DNA from: Chryseolinea soli
Lineage (GTDB): Bacteria > Bacteroidota > Bacteroidia > Cytophagales > Cyclobacteriaceae
Assembly (NCBI RefSeq): GCF_003589925.1
Contig: NZ_CP032382.1
Span: 2,976,001-3,040,000 of the forward strand
Length of the DNA stretch: 64,000 nt
Direction: 5' to 3'
Below the pieces are notes generated by a model. It searched no databases. It saw only the letters and a program-made list of their open reading frames with translations, and had not been told where the DNA came from. How positions within the stretch are numbered: the stretch's first letter is position 1; each line of letters opens with the position of its first letter. The position numbers and the translations under genes were made by a program. Of the stretch, positions 45,728 to 54,132 are shown one piece after another.

Positions 45728-46096
45728 AACGGGTTTAGATCGATGTTTAATTTTCTTGATTCAACGGGAAAGTCGTTAAAGATATGATCGTAAAAGCTGT
45801 CGGTGAATGATTTGTATTTCTCCCAGTCACAGTGGGCATCAAATCGAATAAATAGGGTCTGCCAGCTTCGTCCTTCATTTAACAAGTGAAGATGCAGTCG
45901 CAGGTCTTCATCAAAAGAAGCCCTGATGAATTCGGCACAGAACGGCAGAAAGCGTTAGAATCCTCTGATGCCTTAACAGGAAATCTATTTCTTGCGTCGG
46001 GTTTTCGAACTCAAAATGCTTCTCGAGCAAGCTTCGTACCCTAAGCCTGTCGATTTCCAACGGAAGATATTTTTTCTGTTTTCTGGCGACAACCAT
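45724..46096 (-). pseudogene. Partner gene of the HEPN protein, with one-base frameshift
   Basis: An open frame from ATG 46096 (MVVARKQKKYLPLEIDRLRV) runs 61 codons, ending prematurely at a TGA near 45911. Shifting by one base near 45950 (after the codons for HQRIL) gives a continuous frame that continues RFLPFCAEFIRASFDEDLRL and ends NLNIDLNPL-like, with a TGA at 45724-45726. The total of 373 bases is three times 124 plus one, consistent with a single extra base. The reconstructed product of about 123 residues has no domain I recognise. It overlaps the HEPN start, so it was probably an antitoxin or effector partner. Sequencing error or programmed frameshift are alternatives. Confidence 0.6.
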
Positions 46097-46275
46097 TAGT
46101 GCTTTTTTTCTGAACTAAGGAAATTTAACTTCCGATCATTACAAAAGCAAAAGGTTCGTGCCAAAATAAACTTTGATAATAAGCGTCAGGCGTTGAGTTA
46201 TGTCAACCCGCGTTTACTTTTCTCGTTATTCGTTCGGAAAACGCTGCTGCAGATTCCAGCCGTGTGAAAGTCGCA

Positions 46276-46758
46276 CTACTTCGCGAGCGCACCCTTATTC
46301 ACAATAAACACCGCCTTCAATTTCTCCACACCATCCACCAGGCCGGAGCCATAGTTTTGCTTGTTGAATTTTGGTGCCATGTCCCAGATCAGGTGCACGC
46401 GCAGCGGGTCGTCGAGGACCTTCTCTACCTCACTGCCGGTGACGATGTGCGCGGCGTGGCCGGTGGTGGCCACGAAAAAGAAAACATCTTTGGAGGCGTC
46501 GAACCCGTGGTCTTTGGCCGCCTTTGCAGAAAGGGCTTCTACTTTTTCCCCGTTCAGGTTCTCTACCGTCATGATGGCAAGGCGAGGGCCGATCTTAGTT
46601 TCGATCAGGCGGATCGCGTTGATGAGACTGTCTTTTTGCACATCGGAAATAACATGGGCTTCATCGAAGATGCGGTTCTCGATCGTGGCTTCTTTACTTC
46701 CGCAGGCAATCATGCCGGCAAACAGGGCACAGGCAATAATAAAATGAAGGGCTCTCAT
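46276..46758 (-). CDS. TPM-domain lipoprotein
   Basis: Lipoprotein of 160 residues (signal ending FAGMIAC, Cys 19) with a TPM domain, the fold found in YgcG and in phosphatase-like photosystem-repair proteins. IENRIFDEAHVISDVQKDSLINAI and FFFVATTGHAAHIVTGSEVEKVLDD are typical of this domain. Its function is poorly known. The 180-base gap to the frameshifted gene downstream shows no clear feature. ThuA follows upstream at 46786 after 27 bases. Confidence 0.82.
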   Translation of the reverse strand: MRALHFIIACALFAGMIACGSKEATIENRIFDEAHVISDVQKDSLINAIRLIETKIGPRLAIMTVENLNGEKVEALSAKAAKDHGFDASKDVFFFVATTGHAAHIVTGSEVEKVLDDPLRVHLIWDMAPKFNKQNYGSGLVDGVEKLKAVFIVNKGALAK

Positions 46759-46785
46759 GGCGTTTGTTAGGTTGGTAGGTTGTTG

Positions 46786-47574
46786 TTAGTCTTTGAATAC
46801 GTTTCCTTTTTTATCCGTGGCCACCACGTAGCGCAAGCCGGCAACGATGATCCGGTTTTGCGTAGCGTCCATGAAGATCTTGCTGCCGTGGCCGATGTTC
46901 ATGTAGACCATGCGGTATTTCGTGTTGGTCCACATCACGGGCGTGTCGCCGTCGTGGATGATGTCTTTCAAGCCCAGGGGATAGTTGTCGGCAGAGAGCG
47001 AAGCAAGGATCTTCACATCTTTATTCTCCCGGGGACTGGGCTTCCACTGGTACCACTCGTTGGTCGGTGCAATATAGGATTCGGGGAGCCCTTTGGTGAT
47101 GGGGTGCGTGTGGTCTTCGATCACCAGTTTGGCGGGCATGGGAGGCCAACTGTTGGTATAGAACACGGCCCCTCCGAGGAACTGTACAAACCAAGGCCAA
47201 TGTGTATCCTTATCGTTGTAGGCGGCCACGTGAAAACCAAACCAGCCGCCACCGTTTTCCATGTAGCGCGTAAAGGCGTTGCGCTGTTCCTGGTTGTGGG
47301 GGAAATCGTTCAGCATCATCACCACGGAATAGTCTCTCAGCTTCTGGTCGTTGAGGTCGCTCATGTTGCTGGTGGTGTCGAACACGAAGCCGTTACCTGA
47401 CGTGAGATCTTTGAAGAACCGGATGGCGTCGCGAGCGAAGTCTACGTGGTCGCGTTCAACTTTGTTGGAGTAGAAAGCAAGCACCTTAAAACGCGGGAAT
47501 TGCGCCAAGGCCTCGCGACTACCGCTCACGAGCAGCAACAGGCAAAGCACAACTTTGAAATGGGAAAAATTCAT
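46786..47574 (-). CDS. Exported ThuA-like domain protein
   Basis: Protein of 262 residues with a signal peptide (NFSHFKVVLCLLLLVSGSREALAQ) and a ThuA/trehalose-utilisation-type class-I-glutamine-amidotransferase-like fold. FKVLAFYSNKVERDHVDFA opens the domain; GFHVAAYNDKDTHWPWFVQFLGG and WTNTKYRMVYMNIGHG are typical blocks. No GATase Cys nucleophile is clear, as in the family. ATG at 47574 gives the signal peptide, favoured over an upstream start at 47610. Confidence 0.83.
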   Translation of the reverse strand: MNFSHFKVVLCLLLLVSGSREALAQFPRFKVLAFYSNKVERDHVDFARDAIRFFKDLTSGNGFVFDTTSNMSDLNDQKLRDYSVVMMLNDFPHNQEQRNAFTRYMENGGGWFGFHVAAYNDKDTHWPWFVQFLGGAVFYTNSWPPMPAKLVIEDHTHPITKGLPESYIAPTNEWYQWKPSPRENKDVKILASLSADNYPLGLKDIIHDGDTPVMWTNTKYRMVYMNIGHGSKIFMDATQNRIIVAGLRYVVATDKKGNVFKD

Positions 47575-47717
47575 AAGAGCCAAATTACGATGTGACATCT
47601 GCCGGGACAAGAGCGCCCAGCTTTTTTTACCGTGCGGTCCACAAGATACTACAAAGAAACTTTACGCCCTCCTTTGCGTCGTAGCGCCTTTGCAGTTTAA
47701 CTTTATAAAAAAACGCC

Positions 47718-48719
47718 ATGCCCATGAAACGCAAAACCCTCGGAACCTCTACTGTAACCGTAACACCCATAGCCTTTGGTGCCTGGGCCATAGGCGGATG
47801 GATGTGGGGCGGAGCCGAAGACGCCGCAGCCTTGCGCGCCCTCAAGGCTTCATTCGACGCCGGCATCACCACCATTGACACGGCGCCCATCTATGGTTTT
47901 GGCAAAAGCGAAGAACTGGTAGGCAAGGCCATGGCAGGCATCGCCCGTGACAAATACGAGATCCTCACCAAGTATGGCATGAATTGGAAGACTAACCAGG
48001 GCGAGTTTTATTTCGATACTACCGACAACAACGGCAAGCCTACGAAAGTGTACAAGTACTCCTCCAAGGCCGCCGTCATCAGCGAGTGCGAAGACAGCTT
48101 GCGGCGTTTAAAAACGGATTATATAGATCTGTATCAAATCCATTGGGCCGACACTACCACACCCATATCCGAAACGATGGAAGCCGTGGCTACGCTCATC
48201 CAACAAGGAAAAGTGCGCGCCGCGGGCGTGTGTAACTATTCTGCTGCCCAAGTGAACGAAGCCTTGAAAACGGTGAACATCGTTTCCAACCAGGTGCCCT
48301 ATAGCCTGGTGAACCGCGGCATCGAGAAGGACCTGGTGCCGCAAGCCATACAAAAAAAGTTGAGCATCATTCCCTACAGCCCGTTGCAACGCGGCTTGCT
48401 CACCGGCAAGATCAAACCCGGTCATGTCTTTGGTCCGGGCGATACGCGTGAGAATAACAAGTTCTACAAAGATGAAAACATCGCCCGTGTTAACGCGATG
48501 TTGGAGACCTTGAAACCTATCGCGGAAAAACACAAAGCCACACTCACGCAACTCATCATCAACTGGACAACACGACAACCCGCGATGGATTGCGTGCTCG
48601 TGGGAGCCCGTGATGAGAAACAAGTGACGGACAATGTCAGGGCGCTGGATTTTGTGTTGAGCGATGAAGAATTAACTGCGATTGTAAAAGCAGTGAATGC
48701 GCTGGCCTTAGTGGATTAA
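47718..48719 (+). CDS. Aldo/keto reductase
   Basis: NADP-dependent aldo/keto reductase of 333 residues. All four catalytic residues of the family are visible: Asp in TIDTAPIYGFGKSEE, Tyr in the same block, Lys in ILTKYGMN, and His in YQIHWAD. C-terminal LIINWTTRQP and VLVGARDEKQV form the NADP site. It starts at ATG 47718; the upstream divergent gene is ThuA-like, 143 bases away. Substrate unknown. Confidence 0.9.
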   Translation: MPMKRKTLGTSTVTVTPIAFGAWAIGGWMWGGAEDAAALRALKASFDAGITTIDTAPIYGFGKSEELVGKAMAGIARDKYEILTKYGMNWKTNQGEFYFDTTDNNGKPTKVYKYSSKAAVISECEDSLRRLKTDYIDLYQIHWADTTTPISETMEAVATLIQQGKVRAAGVCNYSAAQVNEALKTVNIVSNQVPYSLVNRGIEKDLVPQAIQKKLSIIPYSPLQRGLLTGKIKPGHVFGPGDTRENNKFYKDENIARVNAMLETLKPIAEKHKATLTQLIINWTTRQPAMDCVLVGARDEKQVTDNVRALDFVLSDEELTAIVKAVNALALVD

Positions 48720-48875
48720 AGCCGCGAGATCATCGATCCTTTGCAATAGCTGAAAAAATTCCCCTGCAACTTTAGCCCTGGGCCCAGCGTTGCAATTGCC
48801 CCCAAGTTTTCACCTTCTTAACATAAGGAAAATAGTTTGGAAACAAACGGGCTGTAGCCGGCGCGTCGGCCTCGA

Positions 48876-49385
48876 CTACATCACTTTATTCATCGCCATG
48901 TATTCCTTGATGTGCTGAATGGTCTCCGGCACGTCTTTGCTGACCAGCACGTTATAGCTGCCAATATTTTTGAAAAAACGGATCGTGATCTCATCCTGGT
49001 TCAGCAGAATAATTTTTTTCTTCGACTTCAACGCCAGCGCTACTTCCGAAGCCGTACCTGCGGCCATACCCAACACCACCATGACGTGGCACGACAACAC
49101 ACTGATGTAGTTGCGGCCGCTGCCCATGCTGGTGACGATCTTTATTTGTGCATGATCGGAAGAGCCTTTCTCGTTTTCACCGGGCAGGATGCCAATCGTG
49201 AGTCCGCCGCCTTCTGTGGCGCCTTTTAGCGCGGCATCCATAATGCCAAAGCTCCGGCCACCCGTGAGCGTGATCCATCCTTGTTTGGCAATGGCTTTGC
49301 CCAGGTCGAAGGCCATGATATTTTCGTCGGGCGTGGCATTCTCGCCAGGACCCAGAACACCGATAATTATTTTTGAGGGAGACAT
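48876..49385 (-). CDS. LOG-like/TIGR00725-type Rossmann protein
   Basis: Rossmann-fold protein of 169 residues of the DprA/LOG superfamily, which includes cytokinin-activating phosphoribohydrolases. GVLGPGENATPDENIMAFDLGKAIAKQGWITLTGGRSFGIMDAALKGA matches the first half, and GILPGENEKGS follows. The PGGxGTxxE active motif of LOG enzymes is replaced by GMAAGTASE, so hydrolase activity is doubtful. ATG at 49385 is preferred to one seven codons upstream. Confidence 0.75.
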   Translation of the reverse strand: MSPSKIIIGVLGPGENATPDENIMAFDLGKAIAKQGWITLTGGRSFGIMDAALKGATEGGGLTIGILPGENEKGSSDHAQIKIVTSMGSGRNYISVLSCHVMVVLGMAAGTASEVALALKSKKKIILLNQDEITIRFFKNIGSYNVLVSKDVPETIQHIKEYMAMNKVM

Positions 49386-49450
49386 AAGAGGCTTTATTCT
49401 AAGCACTGCAATTTAAAGGCAGTCGCCCAGAGTAACAAAAAATTCAACGA

Positions 49451-49864
49451 TCAATCGTCAAATTCATGGTTACAATCACTGCATCGGAAGACTTTTTCGT
49501 GGGGAAAGAATATTCCGAAGAAAAGCACGTTCAGGGCGTGCCCTAATTTCAGGTTGTACCGCTGCGGGAAGTCACGCACAATGTTCTTGGATAGACAACG
49601 CGGGCAGGCATAACCGCCATCGTCGTGCACCAACAAGTTTTTTTCTTCCACGATCTGCTGTGCCCGTTCGGCATCGTTGGCGAAAAGATGGAGTCGCACG
49701 TTGAAGATCATCAGACTATTTGCGCCCGGATAGAGGTTGGCCATGTTTTCTTCCGTAAGAAAACAGGGTATGCCATAGGCGTCGAGCTTCGCCTTCACGA
49801 TGTTGGCTTCGATCGCGTTGTCGAATTGTTGGAATACGATGATATCGTCAGGGCCGGGCATCAT
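49451..49864 (-). CDS. DUF2007-type signal-transducing protein with zinc ribbon
   Basis: Protein of 137 residues. The N-terminal half (IVFQQFDNAIEANIVKAKLDAYGIPCFLTEENM) matches the DUF2007 alpha-beta domain, and the C-terminal half carries CPRCLSKN and CSDCNHEF, two CxxC pairs of a zinc ribbon. Its start lies 17 bases inside the end of the GH97 gene, so the two are translationally coupled. The function of DUF2007 is unproven. Confidence 0.78.
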   Translation of the reverse strand: MMPGPDDIIVFQQFDNAIEANIVKAKLDAYGIPCFLTEENMANLYPGANSLMIFNVRLHLFANDAERAQQIVEEKNLLVHDDGGYACPRCLSKNIVRDFPQRYNLKLGHALNVLFFGIFFPHEKVFRCSDCNHEFDD

Positions 49865-51854
49865 TCAATTTTATCAGCTTCACCACATAGCCGCCACCCG
49901 GGGCCATGTTGATCGTGAGTTTTGAGTTTTTATCCACCAAGGCATATCCCATGCGATAGTCCTCACTGTTTTTAGTGGCATTCGGGCCGTCTTCACACGT
50001 AAACGCGCGATAACTCCCGTTGTTCAAGAACGAAAGGTCGACGGTTATCGTTCGTGGCGTCCAGTCGGTCATCGCCGCCAGGTACCAGTCGTTGTCTTTT
50101 CGCCTCGCCACCACCAGGTAGTCGCCCACCTTGGCATCGGGCACGACCGTGTCGTCCCATGCGGTGGGCAGCGAGGCCAGGTAGGTGGTGTAGGCAATCT
50201 CGGGCCAGGCATCGGACGGGTTGCCCGAAAAAATTTGCATCGGGCTGTCATAGGCCACAAACATGGCCAACTGGTGACACCGCGTGCCTTGCGACATCAC
50301 CATGTCGCGCAAGGGGCGGAACGTTTGTTGATTGGCATTTTTATAGAACCCCGGCTCATAATCCATCGGCCCGCCCACCATGCGGATAAAGGGAATGAGC
50401 AGGTCGTGTTCCGGCGAGGCTTTTTCACTCCAAATGTTGTACTCCGAACCCAGCACGGCCTCCCGCGAAATAGCATTGGGATACGTGCGCTCGAAGCCAG
50501 CACCCTTGAAGGCGCCATGAAACATGATCATGATCTTATGCCGCGCCGCCGCCTCGGCCATGCGTTGATAGAAGGCCACCGTCTTTTGATCGTCGCGATC
50601 CATGAAATCGGTGAGGATCAATTTTACATCCAGCTTTTGAAACAGGACCATCGCTTCTTCGAGTTGACGATCGAGGGTCATGGCCAACGTCCACAGCATG
50701 ATGTGAATGTTTTTTGTTTTGGCATACGCGGCCACGGCTTCCAGGTCGAGACCCGGTGTGATCTTGAACAGGTCGTTGTTGTCGGACCAGCCCGCATCCA
50801 GCATCACATACTGCATCCCAAACCGGCTGGCAAAGTCGATGTAGTGTTGATAAGTAGCGGTATTGATGCCCGGTTTGAAATCCACACCGCGCAAGTTGGC
50901 GCCGCAGATCCACTCGTCGGTGCCGATCCCGGGTGTAACCCACGACCAGTCCGTTTGCTTTGCCGGCGTGGCCAGGCGATAAGACATGTCGTTCAGCAAC
51001 AGGTCGCCGTCTTTTTCGGCCAGTCCGATAATGCGCCAGGGAAAGGAGCGTGTGCCTTGTGTTTTGGCGATATAGTTTTTGCGCGCCGTCACGATCCATT
51101 GCCTGAACTCGCCATCCTGGATTTCTTCCTTGGCGGGATACGGAGCAAAATCGCCTCGCAATCCATTTTGCAGTGTGCCCCGCACAAACATGCCGGGATA
51201 GTTCAGTAGATCCGACTCGGTGATCACTACTTTGCGTGCGCCTCCATCAACTAAAACTGGATTAAACGCTAGCTGATCGTGTTTGAATTGTGTGAGCGGT
51301 TGAACGGTGTAGGGTTCTTCAAAACTGGTGTGAAAAATATCGACCTTCTCGCGTTTTTGAACCAGGGGCAGATACCCCGTAGCGTCTCCCGGGAAACGGA
51401 ACGTGGCAATTTCTTTTTCCACGATCAATGAATCCTTGAAGGTGGTGGCGAACCGGTAGGCCACGCCATCATCGTAGGCACGAAAAACGAGGGCAAAGTT
51501 TTCGCGAAACGAAAGCGTGAGCTCACGGTAATGATCGGGAATATTTTTCCGTTTGATCGGCACGGCATTCACGATGGTCTCTTGCACCTGCCGTGTGGCT
51601 TGTTTTGTTACGTGGCTGTTAACCCCCAAGGGGATATGTGAAGTGATCAGCGCGATGGGCGAGGGGGTGACGACGGGAGTTCCTTTCACCGCCAAGGAAT
51701 AATAAACCGAATCGGCCACGCGCACCGTCAATGTGATGGCCCCAGCGGGAGAGGTGAGCGTATAATTTTTCTGGGCTACGGCCGTCGCCGAAAGGGCGAT
51801 GAAGAGAAGCAAAATCCCTGTTGGCCTGCACGCCACAAATCCACATCTTTGCAT
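49848..51854 (-). CDS. Glycoside hydrolase family 97 enzyme, alpha-galactosidase-like
   Basis: Exported glycosidase of about 668 residues. A signal segment (TGILLLFIALSATAVAQ) precedes an N-terminal beta-sandwich and a TIM barrel. FGMQYVMLDAGW, LILTDFMDRDDQKTVAFYQ and IMIMFHGAFKGAGFERTYPN match GH97. The Asp in TDFMDRDDQ resembles the nucleophile of the retaining alpha-galactosidase branch rather than the inverting SusB branch; this is from memory of the family. The start may be ATG 51854 or GTG 51836, because only 25 bases separate it from the divergent nucleotidase. It has no SusC/D partner nearby. Confidence 0.85.
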   Translation of the reverse strand: MQRCGFVACRPTGILLLFIALSATAVAQKNYTLTSPAGAITLTVRVADSVYYSLAVKGTPVVTPSPIALITSHIPLGVNSHVTKQATRQVQETIVNAVPIKRKNIPDHYRELTLSFRENFALVFRAYDDGVAYRFATTFKDSLIVEKEIATFRFPGDATGYLPLVQKREKVDIFHTSFEEPYTVQPLTQFKHDQLAFNPVLVDGGARKVVITESDLLNYPGMFVRGTLQNGLRGDFAPYPAKEEIQDGEFRQWIVTARKNYIAKTQGTRSFPWRIIGLAEKDGDLLLNDMSYRLATPAKQTDWSWVTPGIGTDEWICGANLRGVDFKPGINTATYQHYIDFASRFGMQYVMLDAGWSDNNDLFKITPGLDLEAVAAYAKTKNIHIMLWTLAMTLDRQLEEAMVLFQKLDVKLILTDFMDRDDQKTVAFYQRMAEAAARHKIMIMFHGAFKGAGFERTYPNAISREAVLGSEYNIWSEKASPEHDLLIPFIRMVGGPMDYEPGFYKNANQQTFRPLRDMVMSQGTRCHQLAMFVAYDSPMQIFSGNPSDAWPEIAYTTYLASLPTAWDDTVVPDAKVGDYLVVARRKDNDWYLAAMTDWTPRTITVDLSFLNNGSYRAFTCEDGPNATKNSEDYRMGYALVDKNSKLTINMAPGGGYVVKLIKLNDARP

Positions 51855-51879
51855 CCAACAAGATAACGAAAAGCTGCAG

Positions 51880-52401
51880 ATGAAACGACTTATTGTTGAC
51901 ATGGACGATGTTATTGCCGATGCCACCGGCCAGATCCTCCACTATTACGAACAGGAATTTGGCGTGCGCGTGCCCCGCGAAAGCCTCAATAACAAAGAAG
52001 AACTGGAAGGCTTTCCCGACCACCACGAAAAGATCCAACAATTTCTCTACCGTGAAAATTTTTTTCGCACCATGACCCCCCATCTCGACAGCCGCGAGGT
52101 GATGGCCGAACTAAACAAGAAATACGAATTGTTCATCGTGTCGGCGGCCATGGAATTTCCCCAGTCCCTTCCCGAAAAACTGGCGTGGCTGAACGAATAT
52201 TTCCCGTTCCTCACCTGGAAACAAATTGTTTTCTGCGGAAGCAAAGCGGTAGTACACGGCGACTATATGATCGACGACCTGCCCCACAACCTGGAACGCT
52301 TCAATGGCGAAAAGTTTATCTACACCGCACCCCACAACATGCACATCCACCTCTACAACCGGTTGAACAGCTGGAAGGAAGTGGGCGACCGGTTGCTTTA
52401 G
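51880..52401 (+). CDS. 5'(3')-deoxyribonucleotidase-type HAD phosphatase
   Basis: HAD-family nucleotidase of 173 residues. The catalytic DxDxD-like motif is at the N-terminus in MKRLIVDMDDVIADAT, with the two aspartates DMD; FIVSAAMEF carries the second HAD motif, and YMIDDLPHNLERF the fourth. It would dephosphorylate deoxynucleotides. ATG at 51880 places the catalytic motif correctly. It is divergent from GH97 by only 25 bases and converges with the dioxygenase gene downstream. Confidence 0.88.
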   Translation: MKRLIVDMDDVIADATGQILHYYEQEFGVRVPRESLNNKEELEGFPDHHEKIQQFLYRENFFRTMTPHLDSREVMAELNKKYELFIVSAAMEFPQSLPEKLAWLNEYFPFLTWKQIVFCGSKAVVHGDYMIDDLPHNLERFNGEKFIYTAPHNMHIHLYNRLNSWKEVGDRLL

Positions 52402-52410
52402 GATGCTTGC

Positions 52411-53283
52411 TTAATCCAGCTTGACCGAGGTCATGGAAATCGAACCCATCGTGGTCTTGTCGTTAAAGAACGACAGGGCATCGTGTTTGTCTTTCACACC
52501 CAGCGTGTAGAGTAACGGCAGGTAATGATCCGGGGTTGGGATGGACAACGCCGCGGCCTTGCCCAGGTCCTGAAAATTGATGAGCGCCTGGTGATTGTTT
52601 TCTGAAATCAATCGCTTGAACGTCTGGTTCATCTCATCAGCCCAATCGTAACCTCCATCGGGTTTGTTCCAGTCGAGAATGCGCAGGTTGTGCACCATGT
52701 TGCCGCTGCCGATGATGAGCACGCCTTTTTTGCGCAGGGCGGCAAGTTCGGTAGCCAGGTCATAATGGTATTGTGCGCTTTTGTTGTAGTCGATGCTTAA
52801 TTGAAGCACGGGAATGTTGGCGTCCGGATACATATTCTTCACCACCGACCAACTGCCGTGGTCGAGACCCCAGTCGTGATCCAGGTGAACTTTCGTTTTC
52901 TTGATCAGCGCAGCCGTCTCTTCCGCCAGCTTGGGATGGCCGGGTGCAGGATATTGCACGTCAAATAAGGCTTGAGGGAAACCACCAAAGTCGTGGATGG
53001 TTTGGGGATTGGCCATGGCCGTGATGGCCGTGCCGCGCGTGAGCCAGTGTGCGGAGACCACGAGCACCGCCTGCGGCGTTGGGATTTCCTTCCCCATGGT
53101 GGCCCAGCGTTGGCTGAACGCGTTGTCTTCAATGCCGTTCATGGGGCTGCCGTGTCCAATAAAGAGGGCCGGCATCTTTCGATCCTGAACGGGCAACGTA
53201 TCGCTAAAATTTTTGAGATCGGTTAAAGCATTCATAGCAGAGATATGCGCGAGGGAAGATAGAACAAAGTCCCTACGGTTCAT
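52411..53283 (-). CDS. LigB-family 4,5-DOPA dioxygenase-like protein with Tat-like leader
   Basis: Extradiol dioxygenase-like protein of 290 residues, related to YgiD. The N-terminus MNRRDFVLSSLAHISAMNAL contains an RR motif and would suggest Tat export, unlike the cytoplasmic E. coli enzyme. Conserved blocks include LFIGHGSPMN, VVSAHWLTRGTAI, IHDFGGFPQALFDVQYPAPG and ILIIGSGNMVHNLR, with the metal-binding His residues expected. ATG at 53283 is used; GTG two codons upstream is possible. Confidence 0.86.
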   Translation of the reverse strand: MNRRDFVLSSLAHISAMNALTDLKNFSDTLPVQDRKMPALFIGHGSPMNGIEDNAFSQRWATMGKEIPTPQAVLVVSAHWLTRGTAITAMANPQTIHDFGGFPQALFDVQYPAPGHPKLAEETAALIKKTKVHLDHDWGLDHGSWSVVKNMYPDANIPVLQLSIDYNKSAQYHYDLATELAALRKKGVLIIGSGNMVHNLRILDWNKPDGGYDWADEMNQTFKRLISENNHQALINFQDLGKAAALSIPTPDHYLPLLYTLGVKDKHDALSFFNDKTTMGSISMTSVKLD

Positions 53284-53407
53284 GGGCACAACGTGATAAG
53301 TTTTTTAGAGGAATTAGATTGCATCAACAAGCTCCACCCTTCGATAAACCCCTCTCACCATGAAGGGGGAGATTGTGTGATGCAAAATTTTTATTGTGAT
53401 GAGCCGC

Positions 53408-53935
53408 TTATGCTTTCACGAACTCGGCGAGTACTTCAATTTTCACGTCGTCACCTACCACGATGCCGCCGGTTTCCGTGAGGGCGCTCCAATTCAAACC
53501 GAATTCTTTGCGGTTGATCTTGCCGGTGATTTCAAAGGCAGCGACATCGAAGCTACCGCCAAAGCCTTTCACAGTGCCGTTATATTCTACAGCCAAGGCC
53601 ACTTCTTTCGTGGTGCCGCGAATGGTCAGATCGCCGTTCAGCTCGTAGTTGTTGCCGGATTTCTTTTTGAATGATTTCGATACGAAAGTGATCGCAGGGT
53701 GGTTGGCGGCGTCAAAGAAATCAGGCGATTTCAAGTGACCATCGCGTTGACCGTTTTTCGTGTCGATGCTGTCTACGATAGCTTCGAACGTCACTTTGGC
53801 GTCTGTAAAATCTTCCTTGCTGCTGTCAACAGTAGCCGAAAAAGTGTTAAAGTTTCCAGAAATGGTGGATACCACTAAGTGTTTTACTTTGAATTTCACT
53901 TCCGAGTGGTTGGGATCAAGTTTCCAGGTCGACAT
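53408..53935 (-). CDS. YceI-family protein
   Basis: Lipid-binding-type YceI protein of 175 residues, an eight-stranded lipocalin-like barrel that binds isoprenoid or fatty ligands. It begins STWKLDPNHSEVKFKVKHLVVSTISGNFN and ends FEITGKINRKEFGLNWSALTETGGIVVGDDVKIEVLAEF, both characteristic. No signal peptide is present, so it is probably cytoplasmic, which some family members are. The upstream region has a promoter box and two inverted repeats. Confidence 0.92.
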   Translation of the reverse strand: MSTWKLDPNHSEVKFKVKHLVVSTISGNFNTFSATVDSSKEDFTDAKVTFEAIVDSIDTKNGQRDGHLKSPDFFDAANHPAITFVSKSFKKKSGNNYELNGDLTIRGTTKEVALAVEYNGTVKGFGGSFDVAAFEITGKINRKEFGLNWSALTETGGIVVGDDVKIEVLAEFVKA

Positions 53936-53980
53936 AATAAAGCGTGTTTAAGTGTTAATAGATTCGTTTTTGTTTATATG

Positions 53981-54015
53981 TTGTCTCAGCGACAATTGTA
54001 TATACAACAAATGTA
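53981..54015 (-). promoter_or_regulatory. Promoter box and palindromes upstream of YceI
   Basis: On the minus strand TACATTTG (54015-54008) fits the TAnnTTTG -7 box, though a good -33 box is not seen. Right after it is TTGTATATACAA (53996-54007), a perfect 12-base palindrome of MarR-like form, then TTGTC-TCAGC-GACAA (53981-53995). Two adjacent inverted repeats at the start region suggest repression by a dimeric regulator. Confidence 0.5.
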
Positions 54016-54132
54016 GACTTCAGAAGTTCACGACCCTCGGATTTTTTTAATTTATTTTTGAATTGTGCGTTTTTAGGCTCCCTAGGCCATTTTTTATATC
54101 TTTCCAGTCCCATCACCGCTAAACTCAAGGCC

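Noticed and set aside
39890..46200. Shared word CGTCAGGCGTTGA at about 39896 and 46186
   Set aside because: A 13-base match between two gaps is not rare enough to call a repeat, and the flanks do not match.
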